Shown here: in pieces, positions 31,724-39,972 of the stretch
Numbering within the stretch: position 1 is the first letter of the stretch
Layout of the letters: each line of letters begins with the position of its first letter
Virus record (IMG/VR): IMGVR_UViG_3300046003_006038
Location: 103,383 to 167,382 of that record
Direction: 5' to 3' (one strand)
Length of the DNA stretch: 64,000 bases
DNA from: a virus
The notes under the pieces: model-generated
Seen by the model: the letters and a program-made list of their open reading frames with translations, nothing else
What the model was told of the DNA's origin: nothing
Databases searched by the model: none
Position numbers and translations under genes: made by a program

Positions 31724-32304
31724 TATGCTCTTAATATATTGTTAATAATAGAATCTAATCTATCGTATTTTCCTGCTGCTTGTTTTCCTTCGTTTAAAGA
31801 GATAGGATTCATAAATGCTCCTTGTGTAGAAGGATTAGAAACGAAATCCCAGCATACTAATTCAAAGTCTGGTTGAACCATTAGTGTGCCTTCGTTTGTT
31901 TGTTGTACTGATCCTGTTCCTCTTGATGATATTCCTATTGTATGCCCTCCTCTTAGTATTTCTTTTACGATGTTTCCCGAAGGTGTATTTAATAATTCTA
32001 CTTTTCCCATTAAGTCTTCTCCTTCCCACCACAGATCTTTTACAACGTGTGATGCATTCTTTAAAGAGACTACTGCTGATTCTGGGTGATCTAATTCTCC
32101 GTAAGCATTTCCTATTTTAACGAAATTCTCTATGTAGTTTCTTACCTCTTGTTCAAGTATTTCTCTTTTATAGATTCTTCCATTTTGATTCTTAGCTCCT
32201 GCTCTTTGCATAATACCTACTACTTCGAAAACTCCTGGTTTGGTTTTTGATTCGGTAAGAAGTCCTTTGAAAGGAGTTACGTTTATTAATAGTGGATTGT
32301 TCAT
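31723..32304 (-). CDS. gp21: Prohead core protease (gp21-like)
   Basis: A 193-residue protease (T4 gp21 has 212). Catalytic triad region: AYGELDHPESAVVSLKNASH (His about 74), and GHTIGISSRGTGSVQQT (Ser about 127), with DFELVCWDFVSNPS following. It matures the head by cleaving core and capsid proteins after I/L-x-E. The N-terminus has the family strand FEVVGIMQRAGAKNQNGRIY. Both ends overlap neighbours by TAATG. It stands between portal/core genes and scaffold/capsid genes as in T4 (20-67-68-21-22-23). Confidence 0.92.
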   Translation of the reverse strand: MNNPLLINVTPFKGLLTESKTKPGVFEVVGIMQRAGAKNQNGRIYKREILEQEVRNYIENFVKIGNAYGELDHPESAVVSLKNASHVVKDLWWEGEDLMGKVELLNTPSGNIVKEILRGGHTIGISSRGTGSVQQTNEGTLMVQPDFELVCWDFVSNPSTQGAFMNPISLNEGKQAAGKYDRLDSIINNILRA

Positions 32305-33737
32305 TATAGTAAATCTTTTAGTGATACTGATTCAAACATCTCTTCTGTATCAGCTTGTTCAATTTTGATAACCCAATTAGAACCCATACCATCATTGTTG
32401 TATACTTTTCCATCTTGTTCGGCTCTGAATGTAAATCTACCGTTGCCTAAATCACGTACAACTGTGCCTGTATACTTTTCACCATCATTTTTATTAGTGA
32501 AGGTAACTTTTTTACCTGCTCCTATTCCTTCCATCATATCCTGCTGTGCTTGTACCCATGCATCTGAATTCATTGCCCTGTCTGATGGTGATTCGTATCC
32601 TTGGTATCCTGGATCTCCTTTATACTCTTCATCCTCATCTGGTTGATTCATCCAATGCTCATCGTATGGATAGTCTGAGTAGATACTTTCGATTGCTCTG
32701 TTATATCCGTAGATTCCTTCTCCATCTAAGTACTCTGCTAACTCTCTATAAGCTTCATCTTCATCTGGACCGGTCATAATGTCGTGAATTCTGTTTGTGT
32801 ATCCGTAGATTTGATTATCATCTAGGTAATCTGCTAATTCACTTTTATATTCATTATCTGATTTAGGACCTTGCATTTCGTAAATATCCTCTTCACCCTC
32901 CATTAAAGCTTTTTTAATAAGGTTTTTAATCCCTTCTTTTAAAACACTTTCAGATAAGTCTTGTCTTTTATTCTCTTTATCAGCGTATGCCTTAGCTCTC
33001 TCTTTTGTAGCAAAATCTGTTACTAAGTGATCTCCTTCCCATACCTGGTATGTGTTGTTTGTTTTCGAGAATCTTACAGTATATTTATCGTCTGGTTTTT
33101 TGGTATGATCTTCTTTTAAATTTTTTACTTTCTTCATTCCATTGAAAGTATCTACAGTATTTTTTGCTGTAGCATCTACCATTTTATCATGAAGGTCAAC
33201 CTTCTTATTGTTTCCTGCTAATTGATTTGTATAGTATATTGAATCCTTTTCTAAATTCTTAAGAACTTTTGCTAAAGCTTTCTTGTATTCTTCTGCAGTT
33301 GGGGTTCCATGTACTTGTAAAACTTCTAACTCAACTCTTAACCCTCTTAGTATTTGTTCGTATGGATACTTATCCATGTCGTTAGTTGGTTTATATCTAT
33401 AGTCTGTTAAACTCTTTTTAGTAAGCTTGGCTTCTCTAACAGCTCCCTTACGTCTTTGTAATTCTGATTTAACTCTTGCAATTATATCCTCATTACCTTC
33501 ATATCTTGAAAGGTTGATAATCATATCTGTAAGTGCGTCGTTAGAGTAGTCTTTAAAACTTTCTTCAGTGCTAACTTCTACAATCATTCCTCTGTTCTTT
33601 AAAATCTGAACAGCATCATTATATCCGTTGAAACGAGTTATAAGTTGTGGTTGTTGCATTCTAGCTTCAGCTAAGAAATGTTCTTTAGAGAATTTTCCCT
33701 CTTGAATTCCGTTATATTTTTCTTGTAAAGTTCTCAT
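32304..33737 (-). CDS. Head-core-region protein, 477 aa, unknown
   Basis: A large charged protein of several segments. The N-terminus, MRTLQEKYNGIQEGKFSKEH then FLAEAR, carries an LAE/A site. A helical part follows (ELEVLQVHGTPTAEEYKKAL), then a short beta module (YTVRFSKTNNTYQVWEGDHL), two related acidic units (SELADYLDDNQIYGYTNRIH and RELAEYLDGEGIYGYNRAIE) and a C-terminal KOW/SH3-like strand set (KVTFTNKNDGEKYTGTVVRD). It lies between the 80-aa core protein and gp21 with TAATG coupling. By position it could be a counterpart of the T4 core proteins, but it is far larger than gp67/gp68. Confidence 0.65.
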   Translation of the reverse strand: MRTLQEKYNGIQEGKFSKEHFLAEARMQQPQLITRFNGYNDAVQILKNRGMIVEVSTEESFKDYSNDALTDMIINLSRYEGNEDIIARVKSELQRRKGAVREAKLTKKSLTDYRYKPTNDMDKYPYEQILRGLRVELEVLQVHGTPTAEEYKKALAKVLKNLEKDSIYYTNQLAGNNKKVDLHDKMVDATAKNTVDTFNGMKKVKNLKEDHTKKPDDKYTVRFSKTNNTYQVWEGDHLVTDFATKERAKAYADKENKRQDLSESVLKEGIKNLIKKALMEGEEDIYEMQGPKSDNEYKSELADYLDDNQIYGYTNRIHDIMTGPDEDEAYRELAEYLDGEGIYGYNRAIESIYSDYPYDEHWMNQPDEDEEYKGDPGYQGYESPSDRAMNSDAWVQAQQDMMEGIGAGKKVTFTNKNDGEKYTGTVVRDLGNGRFTFRAEQDGKVYNNDGMGSNWVIKIEQADTEEMFESVSLKDLL

Positions 33738-33738
33738 G

Positions 33739-33981
33739 TTATTTATTTTCGTCTAAGTAATCAAACATTTTTGTATGTGAAGGTCTCTTCGGTCTTTTAA
33801 CTGTTTTATACCCTAATTTTTCAAGATACTTAGTAGCTTTATTCTTTCCTGTTCCTTTTGAAAAAGCATTAGGAGTAGCGTATTGCTCTCCTGTTCCTGG
33901 TGTAAATGATGCTCCCGTACCTGTTGTAGACATTTCAGCTAAAACTTCCTGCACTGCTTTTATTATTTCGGATTTTTTCAT
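33739..33981 (-). CDS. Small core-like protein, 80 aa
   Basis: Starts MKKSEIIKAVQEVLAEMSTT, an amphipathic helix with V-Q-E/V and L-A-E/M, followed by a Gly/Thr-rich linker (GTGASFTPGTGEQYATPNAF) and a basic C-terminus (KYLEKLGYKTVKRPKRPSHT). Size, position between portal and protease, and helix plus basic tail fit a gp68- or internal-protein-like component. It overlaps the 284-aa gene upstream by 4 bp. Role inferred only. Confidence 0.6.
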   Translation of the reverse strand: MKKSEIIKAVQEVLAEMSTTGTGASFTPGTGEQYATPNAFSKGTGKNKATKYLEKLGYKTVKRPKRPSHTKMFDYLDENK

Positions 33982-34832
33982 AGATTTTTTAACTCATTTA
34001 CTAGTTCGTAGTATTGCATTAAAGAAACTAAGTGGTTATCGTCAACTTTTTGTGTATTTTTTACTGGTGCTATTCCCTTCTGAATCTCTTCTAGCTTTAT
34101 TTTTACTACACTGTCTGTAATCTTCTCTTTTAACGTAGTAATAGTTTTAGCTAACTTCTCCATTTCCTCATTCACTAAGTTTCTAAGCCTTGTTGAGGAG
34201 TTTGCAGAAACTATAAACTCTTTTAGTATATTTTTCTGTTCCGGAAGCAGGTCTTTATATTGGTCGTTAAATTTCTCTAACAAAATTTTGTACGTTAAAA
34301 GACGTAGATCTTTGTCAAACTTTGAATACTCTTCAATTAACGCATCTTTTACTTCCCCCTCTGAATGTTTTGTCTGTGTTAAGTGCTCCAGTATTGTAGT
34401 TTTATTATTAACAAATACATTTGGATCTAATAAGTCTGGGGTGTTTTGTGCTTCCAGTAGGCAGTAAAGGGCTGCTAGTGGTTTGTAGCTATCTACTTTC
34501 ATAGAGAAAAATTCCTCTAAGTTGTAATGTTGTTTTAACTCTTTAATTAACTCGTATTTCTGTTTCTTTAAAGAATCCAAGTCTATCTTTCTAGATATCT
34601 CAACAATTGTTGATACTATAGTTTCAGCTTTTTTCGAACCTACTCCCTTATTTTTAATAATAAAATCGTACAGTTTAAATTCTTTTACTAAAGATGTATT
34701 TCCTGTATAGAATTTCTTAATCACCTTAATAGCCGGGGATTCTTTCCTAGATAAGGTATCTGCCGCTACTTGCTTTACCAGCAATTCAAATATAAGGCCT
34801 GTATTTTTGTATTTTGAATGTTTTATCTTCAC
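33978..34832 (-). CDS. Conserved-type helical head-region protein, 284 aa
   Basis: An all-helical, Lys/Glu-rich protein that starts at a GTG (34830-34832): MKIKHSKYKNTGLIFELLVK. The GTG is preferred because it lies 17 nt after a TATTTATA element and begins the KYKNTGLIFELL pattern, which I have seen at this position in other T4-like phage head clusters. Further segments are FIIKNKGVGSKKAETIVSTI, LKQHYNLEEFFSMKVDSYKP and LRLLTYKILLEKFNDQYKDL. No catalytic motif. It follows the portal gene and precedes the small core gene, so a head-assembly role is probable. Confidence 0.7.
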   Translation of the reverse strand: MKIKHSKYKNTGLIFELLVKQVAADTLSRKESPAIKVIKKFYTGNTSLVKEFKLYDFIIKNKGVGSKKAETIVSTIVEISRKIDLDSLKKQKYELIKELKQHYNLEEFFSMKVDSYKPLAALYCLLEAQNTPDLLDPNVFVNNKTTILEHLTQTKHSEGEVKDALIEEYSKFDKDLRLLTYKILLEKFNDQYKDLLPEQKNILKEFIVSANSSTRLRNLVNEEMEKLAKTITTLKEKITDSVVKIKLEEIQKGIAPVKNTQKVDDNHLVSLMQYYELVNELKNL

Positions 34833-34849
34833 AGTAATAGTGTCTTTGT

Positions 34850-34857
34850 TATAAATA
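34850..34857 (-). promoter_or_regulatory. TATTTATA element upstream of gene 33978-34832
   Basis: The coding strand reads AGATATTTATAACAAAG, 17 nt before the GTG start codon; it overlaps no other gene and follows the portal stop. Confidence 0.55.
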
Positions 34858-34861
34858 TCTA

Positions 34862-36724
34862 TTAATTATCTAAATCTCTAATATTATCTTCATTAAGTAA
34901 ATCCGATATTTCCTCTTGTTTTTTCTCAAAAATTAACCTCTTTTCTGGTTTAAAAATATCTTTGTTTCTTAGATAGACTGCCTGTGTGTTCCTAGTGTTT
35001 TCTCTTACATTCTCATTATCACTTGGGTAACCGCCTTTCATTCCATGCACTCCTAACCTGTCTCTTCCCCCTAATGGATCTTTCTGAGTGCCGAGTATTG
35101 AGAATTTCTCTCTTGGTTTTCCTTCCGGGTTAGGTTCTGTTTCATTATATCCAGCTGGTAGTTCTCCTCTTTCTCTTCCGTACATAGAGGCCAGGTCGTG
35201 AGGTGTTCCGTAAGATTCCCCTGATACAATTGGGTCGTTTCCTTCGTTTTCTATTTGAGATAATCTAAAGTCTCTTTTTGCATCCTCTCTTACTAGATCT
35301 CGCATTTCATTGTAAGTATCCTCTGATAGGTTAAAGATGTTATCGTAAATGTAATCTGTAGAGAATAGTTTTGTTTCTTGCATTTGACGGGCAAGATCAA
35401 TTTTCTCTTTCATTAAAGCTACCTTTTCTTGTTCGTAAACAATAGATGGAGTAGTTAATTTTATTTCAAAATTAGTTAAAGATTCTCCTGTAAATCCTTG
35501 AGCGTATAAATGCACTAATCCAATTTTGGTTAATTCACTCTCTACGATTCTCTGTAACCTCTCTACCGTTCTAGCAAAACGGATATCTTCTGCTGCAAGA
35601 GTTGCTTTACCTGTTAAGTCTTTTTCGTATCCAAAGTATGCTTTCGGTACTTTTAATGCTGCAAACATTTTATCTCTTAGGTATTCGATATCGTTTGTAC
35701 CATCGTACTCTAGGCCTTTTGTTGTATCAATTTTTGTAGAAGTATCTCCTCCACGAACTGGTAGGTAGAAATCTTCCATCATGTTCATCATATTGAATCT
35801 TAGGTTATATTCACCTGTTTGTGGATCAACATATGGGGTTTTCTTAATACTATTAATAGTCTTTTGCATGAACTGCTCTACCTCGTTTGGTGGAATAGTT
35901 CCTACATTGATATAGAATGTTCTCTTCTCAGGAGCTCTCATGATTCTGTGAATCAACATTGCATCCTCCATTAAAGTCAACTGTTTGTAAATTTTACGAG
36001 CTGGTTCGATATAGGATCTTCCGTATGGTAGGTAGTTTGTGTCTGAGATTAATCTGAAGTGAGCTACTTCGTAGTTGTCAAGAGTGATAACTGATTTATT
36101 AGCTTTAGGTATGTAGTTTGGATCTGCTGAAGAAGCTAGTCCGTCTGGGTCAATTGTAAAGACTACTTTGGTTGGTTCTTTAGGATCCTGCCCTTCGTAT
36201 CTCACCATGTTATAGACTGTATAGGGAATTACATTGTAGACTCCAAATTTTTCTGAGATTTCTAGTTTTAAGAAGAAGTCCCCATACTTACACATATTTC
36301 TAATCCAAGACCAAAGGTTAAATTCGATATTTAATACATCGTAGTATAGGTTGTACAATACTCTCTGTATATTTTCATCTGAAGATTTAATAGCCAGTAC
36401 CTCGCCTACATCATTCTTAAGGGTAGCTTCATCTGCTAATATATCTAAAGTGGAAGCAATAAGTGGATCTGTATCCATTGCCTCATAATCAGAATATAAC
36501 TGTATCCTTAGCGTTTGGTAGTTAAGGTTTGGATTAAATATATTTTTATTATTGTATATGTAAAGACGTGAGAATCTATCCAGTAATGAATTAGTCTGGT
36601 ATTTACCAGTTGTCTGAATTTGATTAACATCAGCAATCTTTAGTTCATCCCCCCCTACGTTTCTTACTAGTATGTCTGTTGCAAATAATCGTTGTAGTGA
36701 AGAGAAAAGATTTCTTTCTGCCAT
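34862..36724 (-). CDS. gp20: Portal vertex protein (gp20-like)
   Basis: A 620-residue portal subunit (T4 gp20 has 524). Typical segments are LRIQLYSDYEAMDTDPLIAS with TLDILADEAT (about residues 67-97), SWIRNMCKYGDFFLKLEISE, YIEPARKIYKQLTLMEDAML with IHRIMRAPEKRTFYINVG, and LEYDGTNDIEYLRDKMFAAL with KVPKAYFGYEKDLTGKATLA. It forms the dodecameric ring through which DNA is packaged. The C-terminal 130 residues (IENEGNDPIVSGESYGTPHD onward) are Gly/Glu/Arg-rich and probably extended. It is 30 bp downstream of the terminase gene and has its own TATTTATA element. Confidence 0.95.
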   Translation of the reverse strand: MAERNLFSSLQRLFATDILVRNVGGDELKIADVNQIQTTGKYQTNSLLDRFSRLYIYNNKNIFNPNLNYQTLRIQLYSDYEAMDTDPLIASTLDILADEATLKNDVGEVLAIKSSDENIQRVLYNLYYDVLNIEFNLWSWIRNMCKYGDFFLKLEISEKFGVYNVIPYTVYNMVRYEGQDPKEPTKVVFTIDPDGLASSADPNYIPKANKSVITLDNYEVAHFRLISDTNYLPYGRSYIEPARKIYKQLTLMEDAMLIHRIMRAPEKRTFYINVGTIPPNEVEQFMQKTINSIKKTPYVDPQTGEYNLRFNMMNMMEDFYLPVRGGDTSTKIDTTKGLEYDGTNDIEYLRDKMFAALKVPKAYFGYEKDLTGKATLAAEDIRFARTVERLQRIVESELTKIGLVHLYAQGFTGESLTNFEIKLTTPSIVYEQEKVALMKEKIDLARQMQETKLFSTDYIYDNIFNLSEDTYNEMRDLVREDAKRDFRLSQIENEGNDPIVSGESYGTPHDLASMYGRERGELPAGYNETEPNPEGKPREKFSILGTQKDPLGGRDRLGVHGMKGGYPSDNENVRENTRNTQAVYLRNKDIFKPEKRLIFEKKQEEISDLLNEDNIRDLDN

Positions 36725-36741
36725 TTTAAAAATGTTTTATT

Positions 36742-36749
36742 TATAAATA
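36742..36749 (-). promoter_or_regulatory. TATTTATA element upstream of the portal gene
   Basis: The coding strand reads ACTATTTATAAATAAAAC, 17 nt before the ATG. This copy continues into TATTTATAAATA, so it is palindromic and also reads TATAAATA. Confidence 0.55.
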
Positions 36750-36754
36750 GTAAC

Positions 36755-38329
36755 TTATCCTATTAGCCATGAAAGATCCTCATCGCCATTAGCTGTCTTC
36801 ATAAGATAAGGATTATTCTGCATAGGACCAACATTGTAAACTGCAGTATTTCTTTGATTAAGGTTTGTGAATGAAGAGAGAGTAGCTCTGGTTAGGTCCA
36901 TACCTTGCTGTCTAAGTCTTATTGCAGTATCTCTTACATACAGTCCTGTTGCAAAAGCCATCACTAAGTCATCATTATACCCTGTCTGTGCCTGTGCCTT
37001 TCCATTCTTCCATATGAAGACTCTCATTTCAGCTAAAGTCCTTTTAGATTTAATGATAACCGATCTTTCCCTTATGTATTCAGTCATTTTAGCGATAACA
37101 AGGGGTCTTGTCTTTAACGACATTGTAAATCCGGGTACCAGTTTATCTCTTTCAAACTTGGCCATGTACGATTCTACTGTTTCCGTATCCGATCTCGACG
37201 AGTAGTACAGGTTTCTATATTCTCTTTCTAATATCTGTTCAATAGTTGCCCATCCGATGTTAGCATTCTCTACTACCAGTAGTGCATCGTTATATTCTGA
37301 AGCTATTCCCACTAGTACGTTTCCAAATTCTTTAGGGGATATCTTTCCTTTATACTCTCCTACCTGTGTACAGCTGTCTATATCCATAATATGGAAGGTA
37401 GAGTAGTCGGTAGAGTCTCCTCTAGCGACATCGGCAATAACCATATACGTCTTACTATAATCAACTGCTTCCCATATCCATAGATTTCCGTCTACACCCC
37501 TCTTTTCCATTGGATCGACTTGGTATGTTTCTTCATAAAAGGACATATTCTCTACTTCAAATACAGTATCCCCCGATGATAGGAAGTCACAGTCACACTC
37601 TTGAGCTGCTTGTTTCTCTCCTAACTGCCTTGTCTGTTCATCTCTCCAGTCTTGCTTTCTCTCTGGATGTACGTCCCATTTTAGTTTAATTGGAATAAAT
37701 CCATTCTCTCCTGCTTCAGCTTTCTCCCATGTTTTGTGGAACCAGTTTCCTACTCCGTTTGGGGTAGATAGCGCCATACATTGTCCTCCTGTTGCAAGAG
37801 TTTGTTGTGCTGCAGTAAATGTCTCTTCAATGTTATCGATGAAAGCTGCCTCATCTATTAGTAGAAGCGATACTGCTTCAGAACGAGCTGCATCAGAGTT
37901 TGATGATTTAGCTGTAATTTTAGAGCCGTTCTTAAGTCTAAGAGATAATTTATTCTTCTCTGTGAAGGGTAGTTGTAGCCATTTTGGTAGATTCTCGTAC
38001 ATGAAAATCGTCTTGGTTACAAGGTTTCTAGCTGTTGCTTGGGTAATTGCAAGTGCTAGTACGTTTTTATCTTTATGGAAGATCATTAACCATAGAGCAT
38101 AGGCCGAGGCTAATGTAGAAATTCCTAGCTGTCTTGATTTAAGAGTTACTATAAACTTCTCATCTCTAAATAAGTGAAGAACTCCTTCCTGGAATGGGTA
38201 TAAATTAAAGAGGATTCTACCCCTAGTTGGATGCTGAATGTAGCAATACTTCTTCATGAAGTAAGCCGGGTCTTTTGCACATTTTAAATATTCTTGTGCA
38301 ACTATTTGTTTTATATCTTGTTGTGACAT
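36755..38329 (-). CDS. gp17: Terminase large subunit (gp17-like)
   Basis: A 524-residue packaging motor (T4 gp17 has 610). ATPase part: KSRQLGIST (adenine/Walker A, residues 64-72), LLLIDEAAF (Walker B, about 155-163) and ALSTPNGVGNWF (coupling motif). Nuclease part: IVADVARGDSTDYSTFHIMD with acidic metal site, ALLVVENANIGW, and NDDLVMAFATGLY at the C-terminus. It pumps DNA into the prohead through gp20 and cuts concatemers. Here it directly precedes gp20, whereas in T4 genes 18 and 19 separate 17 and 20. I could not recognise a gp16 small subunit nearby. Confidence 0.95.
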   Translation of the reverse strand: MSQQDIKQIVAQEYLKCAKDPAYFMKKYCYIQHPTRGRILFNLYPFQEGVLHLFRDEKFIVTLKSRQLGISTLASAYALWLMIFHKDKNVLALAITQATARNLVTKTIFMYENLPKWLQLPFTEKNKLSLRLKNGSKITAKSSNSDAARSEAVSLLLIDEAAFIDNIEETFTAAQQTLATGGQCMALSTPNGVGNWFHKTWEKAEAGENGFIPIKLKWDVHPERKQDWRDEQTRQLGEKQAAQECDCDFLSSGDTVFEVENMSFYEETYQVDPMEKRGVDGNLWIWEAVDYSKTYMVIADVARGDSTDYSTFHIMDIDSCTQVGEYKGKISPKEFGNVLVGIASEYNDALLVVENANIGWATIEQILEREYRNLYYSSRSDTETVESYMAKFERDKLVPGFTMSLKTRPLVIAKMTEYIRERSVIIKSKRTLAEMRVFIWKNGKAQAQTGYNDDLVMAFATGLYVRDTAIRLRQQGMDLTRATLSSFTNLNQRNTAVYNVGPMQNNPYLMKTANGDEDLSWLIG

Positions 38330-38346
38330 ATTATATATGTATATAA

Positions 38347-38354
38347 TATAAATA
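38347..38354 (-). promoter_or_regulatory. TATTTATA element upstream of the terminase gene
   Basis: The coding strand reads CATATTTATATTATATAC, 17 nt before the ATG and just after the terminator at 38364-38391. Confidence 0.55.
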
Positions 38355-38363
38355 TGTGTATAT

Positions 38364-38391
38364 AAAAAAACCCACCTTTTTGGGGTGGGCT
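38364..38391 (-). terminator. Intrinsic terminator before the terminase gene
   Basis: The transcribed strand reads GCCCACC - CCAAAAA - GGTGGGT followed by T6. Near copy of the terminator at 30914-30943. Confidence 0.9.
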
Positions 38392-38408
38392 TGTATATTA
38401 TTTAGAAA

Positions 38409-39116
38409 TTACTTCTCTTCTTTGCTATCTTGTTTTTTAGCAAATTTCTTCTCATACTCTTTTTCAAGTTTTTCAGCTTGCTTTCTTAAAGTCATGATAT
38501 CTTTTTTCATTTGCTTTACTTTCTTAGCATCTACGAAATCTGCTCCATCTCCTTCTTCTAAAGAACTTACTCTTGCCTCTAACATTTCAGCAACTTCTTT
38601 CATTTTTGCCATTTTATGTTTATAAGCTGCTTCGTTTGTTCCGTGTTCAATTTCTTGCATTAATTTCTCAATATTTTCGTATTTTGGAAGTGGCTTTTCT
38701 TCTACCATTTCATCCTCTGCCATTGGAGCTTCTTCTGCTACAGCTTGAGGAGTTATTCCTAAAGCATCTTGCACCATTTCCACTAGACGTTTTTCTTTAG
38801 CGGTTAAAGTGTTTTCCATTACTGGTTCTTTAACCTCATGTAGAGATTCGTGGGCTAAGTCGTTTACAAGTCCGTAGTTTTCCTCTTCTAATCTCATTAA
38901 TTCATCTTCTGATAGTGGAGTTCCATCTTCAAATTCTGCATATGCAATATATGCATCTGAAAAGTCTGGGTAGTCTTCTGTATCTATTCCGTCGATCTCA
39001 ATTGATCTCATATCTACCGGTCTTCCGTCTAAAGAGGTCTCTTCTTTAAGAAGCTTTGCGTTTTTTGTAAGTTTATTCTCCGATAAGAATTGTCTTAAGT
39101 TAAAATTATCTGCCAT
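38409..39116 (-). CDS. Acidic head-region protein with FNLRQFLSENKLT N-terminus, 235 aa
   Basis: Starts MADNFNLRQFLSENKLTKNA, the same leader as the two small proteins next to gp21, followed by LLKEETS. The body is acidic (IDTEDYPDFSDAYIAYAEFE; MAEDEMVEEKPLPKYENIEK) and ends in a coiled coil (KQMKKDIMTLRKQAEKLEKE). Candidate gp21 sites are L-S-E/N and L-K-E/E. I infer a core or internal protein. It could be mistaken for a small terminase because it precedes gp17, but I see no helix-turn-helix to support that. Same terminator sequence follows as after the 90-aa relative. Confidence 0.65.
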   Translation of the reverse strand: MADNFNLRQFLSENKLTKNAKLLKEETSLDGRPVDMRSIEIDGIDTEDYPDFSDAYIAYAEFEDGTPLSEDELMRLEEENYGLVNDLAHESLHEVKEPVMENTLTAKEKRLVEMVQDALGITPQAVAEEAPMAEDEMVEEKPLPKYENIEKLMQEIEHGTNEAAYKHKMAKMKEVAEMLEARVSSLEEGDGADFVDAKKVKQMKKDIMTLRKQAEKLEKEYEKKFAKKQDSKEEK

Positions 39117-39133
39117 TGTTTTTTATTTTTATT

Positions 39134-39141
39134 TATAAATA
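39134..39141 (-). promoter_or_regulatory. TATTTATA element upstream of gene 38409-39116
   Basis: The coding strand reads CCTATTTATAAATAAAAA, 17 nt before the ATG; palindromic like the portal copy. Confidence 0.55.
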
Positions 39142-39163
39142 GGTTACTTTTTTAGTGATATAG

Positions 39164-39970
39164 TTACTGTGCTTTATGTGCAAAATATCTGGTCGTGTAT
39201 ACATTATCTATTCTCCTAACTGATGTTAGTTTACCTGCTTTTAGAAATGGTTTATTTAGTTTAACATCCACCCAATCAAGTTTACCCTTAATTCCTGGGT
39301 CTCCTTTTGTTCCAGCAGAAGTAGTAAGTACTTTTCCGATTTCTTGATTGTTGTAAACAAACGGTGAGTCTTTCCTATAGTCAGTTCTTATCTTATATGG
39401 AAGTTCTTCTTGGGATATTGTTGCTTTTTCTAATCCCAGTTGTACGTCATCTGCTGCTTGTTTTATATCTATAATGTAATCTGAATTTATAGTTCTTCCA
39501 ACATCTATTGGGTAGGTTAGTACTTTAGGATCTGCTTCACCTTTAGCGACTTTTTCCTCTAAATGCTCTCTTGTCTGTGTTACCAGATCTACACCTTTCG
39601 GTACTACCATCACTGTTACCAGACTATCTCCAATCTTAACAATTACATAGGTATTACCTGTATTTTCCTTATTTTTATCTCTTGTCTTTGTTACTAAATG
39701 TATAAGGTAGTTTTTTCCGTTATTTTGCAAATATGGAGTAAGTATTGGCAGTGCCTTAACTACACTTCCTGCCTGCTTTGCTGTAGATGTCTCAAAAGCT
39801 CTTAATACCTTTAGTAACCTCTCTTGTATAAGATTTTTCAAATTCGGCATAACCCTCTCTCTTGTATAAGGTGTTAATGCTTCGGAAGGAACCTGTATAT
39901 CTATTATTTGAGATCTATCCTCTTTCCTCTCTTTATAATGAACTGTCTGTATTATCTCCAATAATTTCAT
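39164..39970 (-). CDS. Hypothetical protein, 268 aa
   Basis: Basic alpha/beta protein without a recognised family. The N-terminus MKLLEIIQTVHYKERKEDRS resembles the short-helix starts of its neighbours, but has no clear I/L-x-E site. Middle strands (NTYVIVKIGDSLVTVMVVPK) and the segment LPYKIRTDYRKDSPFVYNNQ suggest a compact globular fold. It ends with a basic stretch, VRRIDNVYTTRYFAHKAQ. It is 2 bp after the 176-aa gene, within the run of probable internal proteins ahead of the terminase. Confidence 0.6.
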   Translation of the reverse strand: MKLLEIIQTVHYKERKEDRSQIIDIQVPSEALTPYTRERVMPNLKNLIQERLLKVLRAFETSTAKQAGSVVKALPILTPYLQNNGKNYLIHLVTKTRDKNKENTGNTYVIVKIGDSLVTVMVVPKGVDLVTQTREHLEEKVAKGEADPKVLTYPIDVGRTINSDYIIDIKQAADDVQLGLEKATISQEELPYKIRTDYRKDSPFVYNNQEIGKVLTTSAGTKGDPGIKGKLDWVDVKLNKPFLKAGKLTSVRRIDNVYTTRYFAHKAQ

Positions 39971-39972
39971 AC

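Noticed and set aside
36742-36749. TATAAATA sites on the plus strand read as T4 late promoters pointing right
   Set aside because: No plus-strand gene follows any of them, and their spacing is regular relative to minus-strand starts. I therefore treat them as minus-strand TATTTATA elements.
38409-39116. Small terminase (gp16) just before gp17
   Set aside because: The protein is acidic with a coiled-coil end and shares its leader with core-type proteins; I see no DNA-binding helix-turn-helix. Position alone is not enough.
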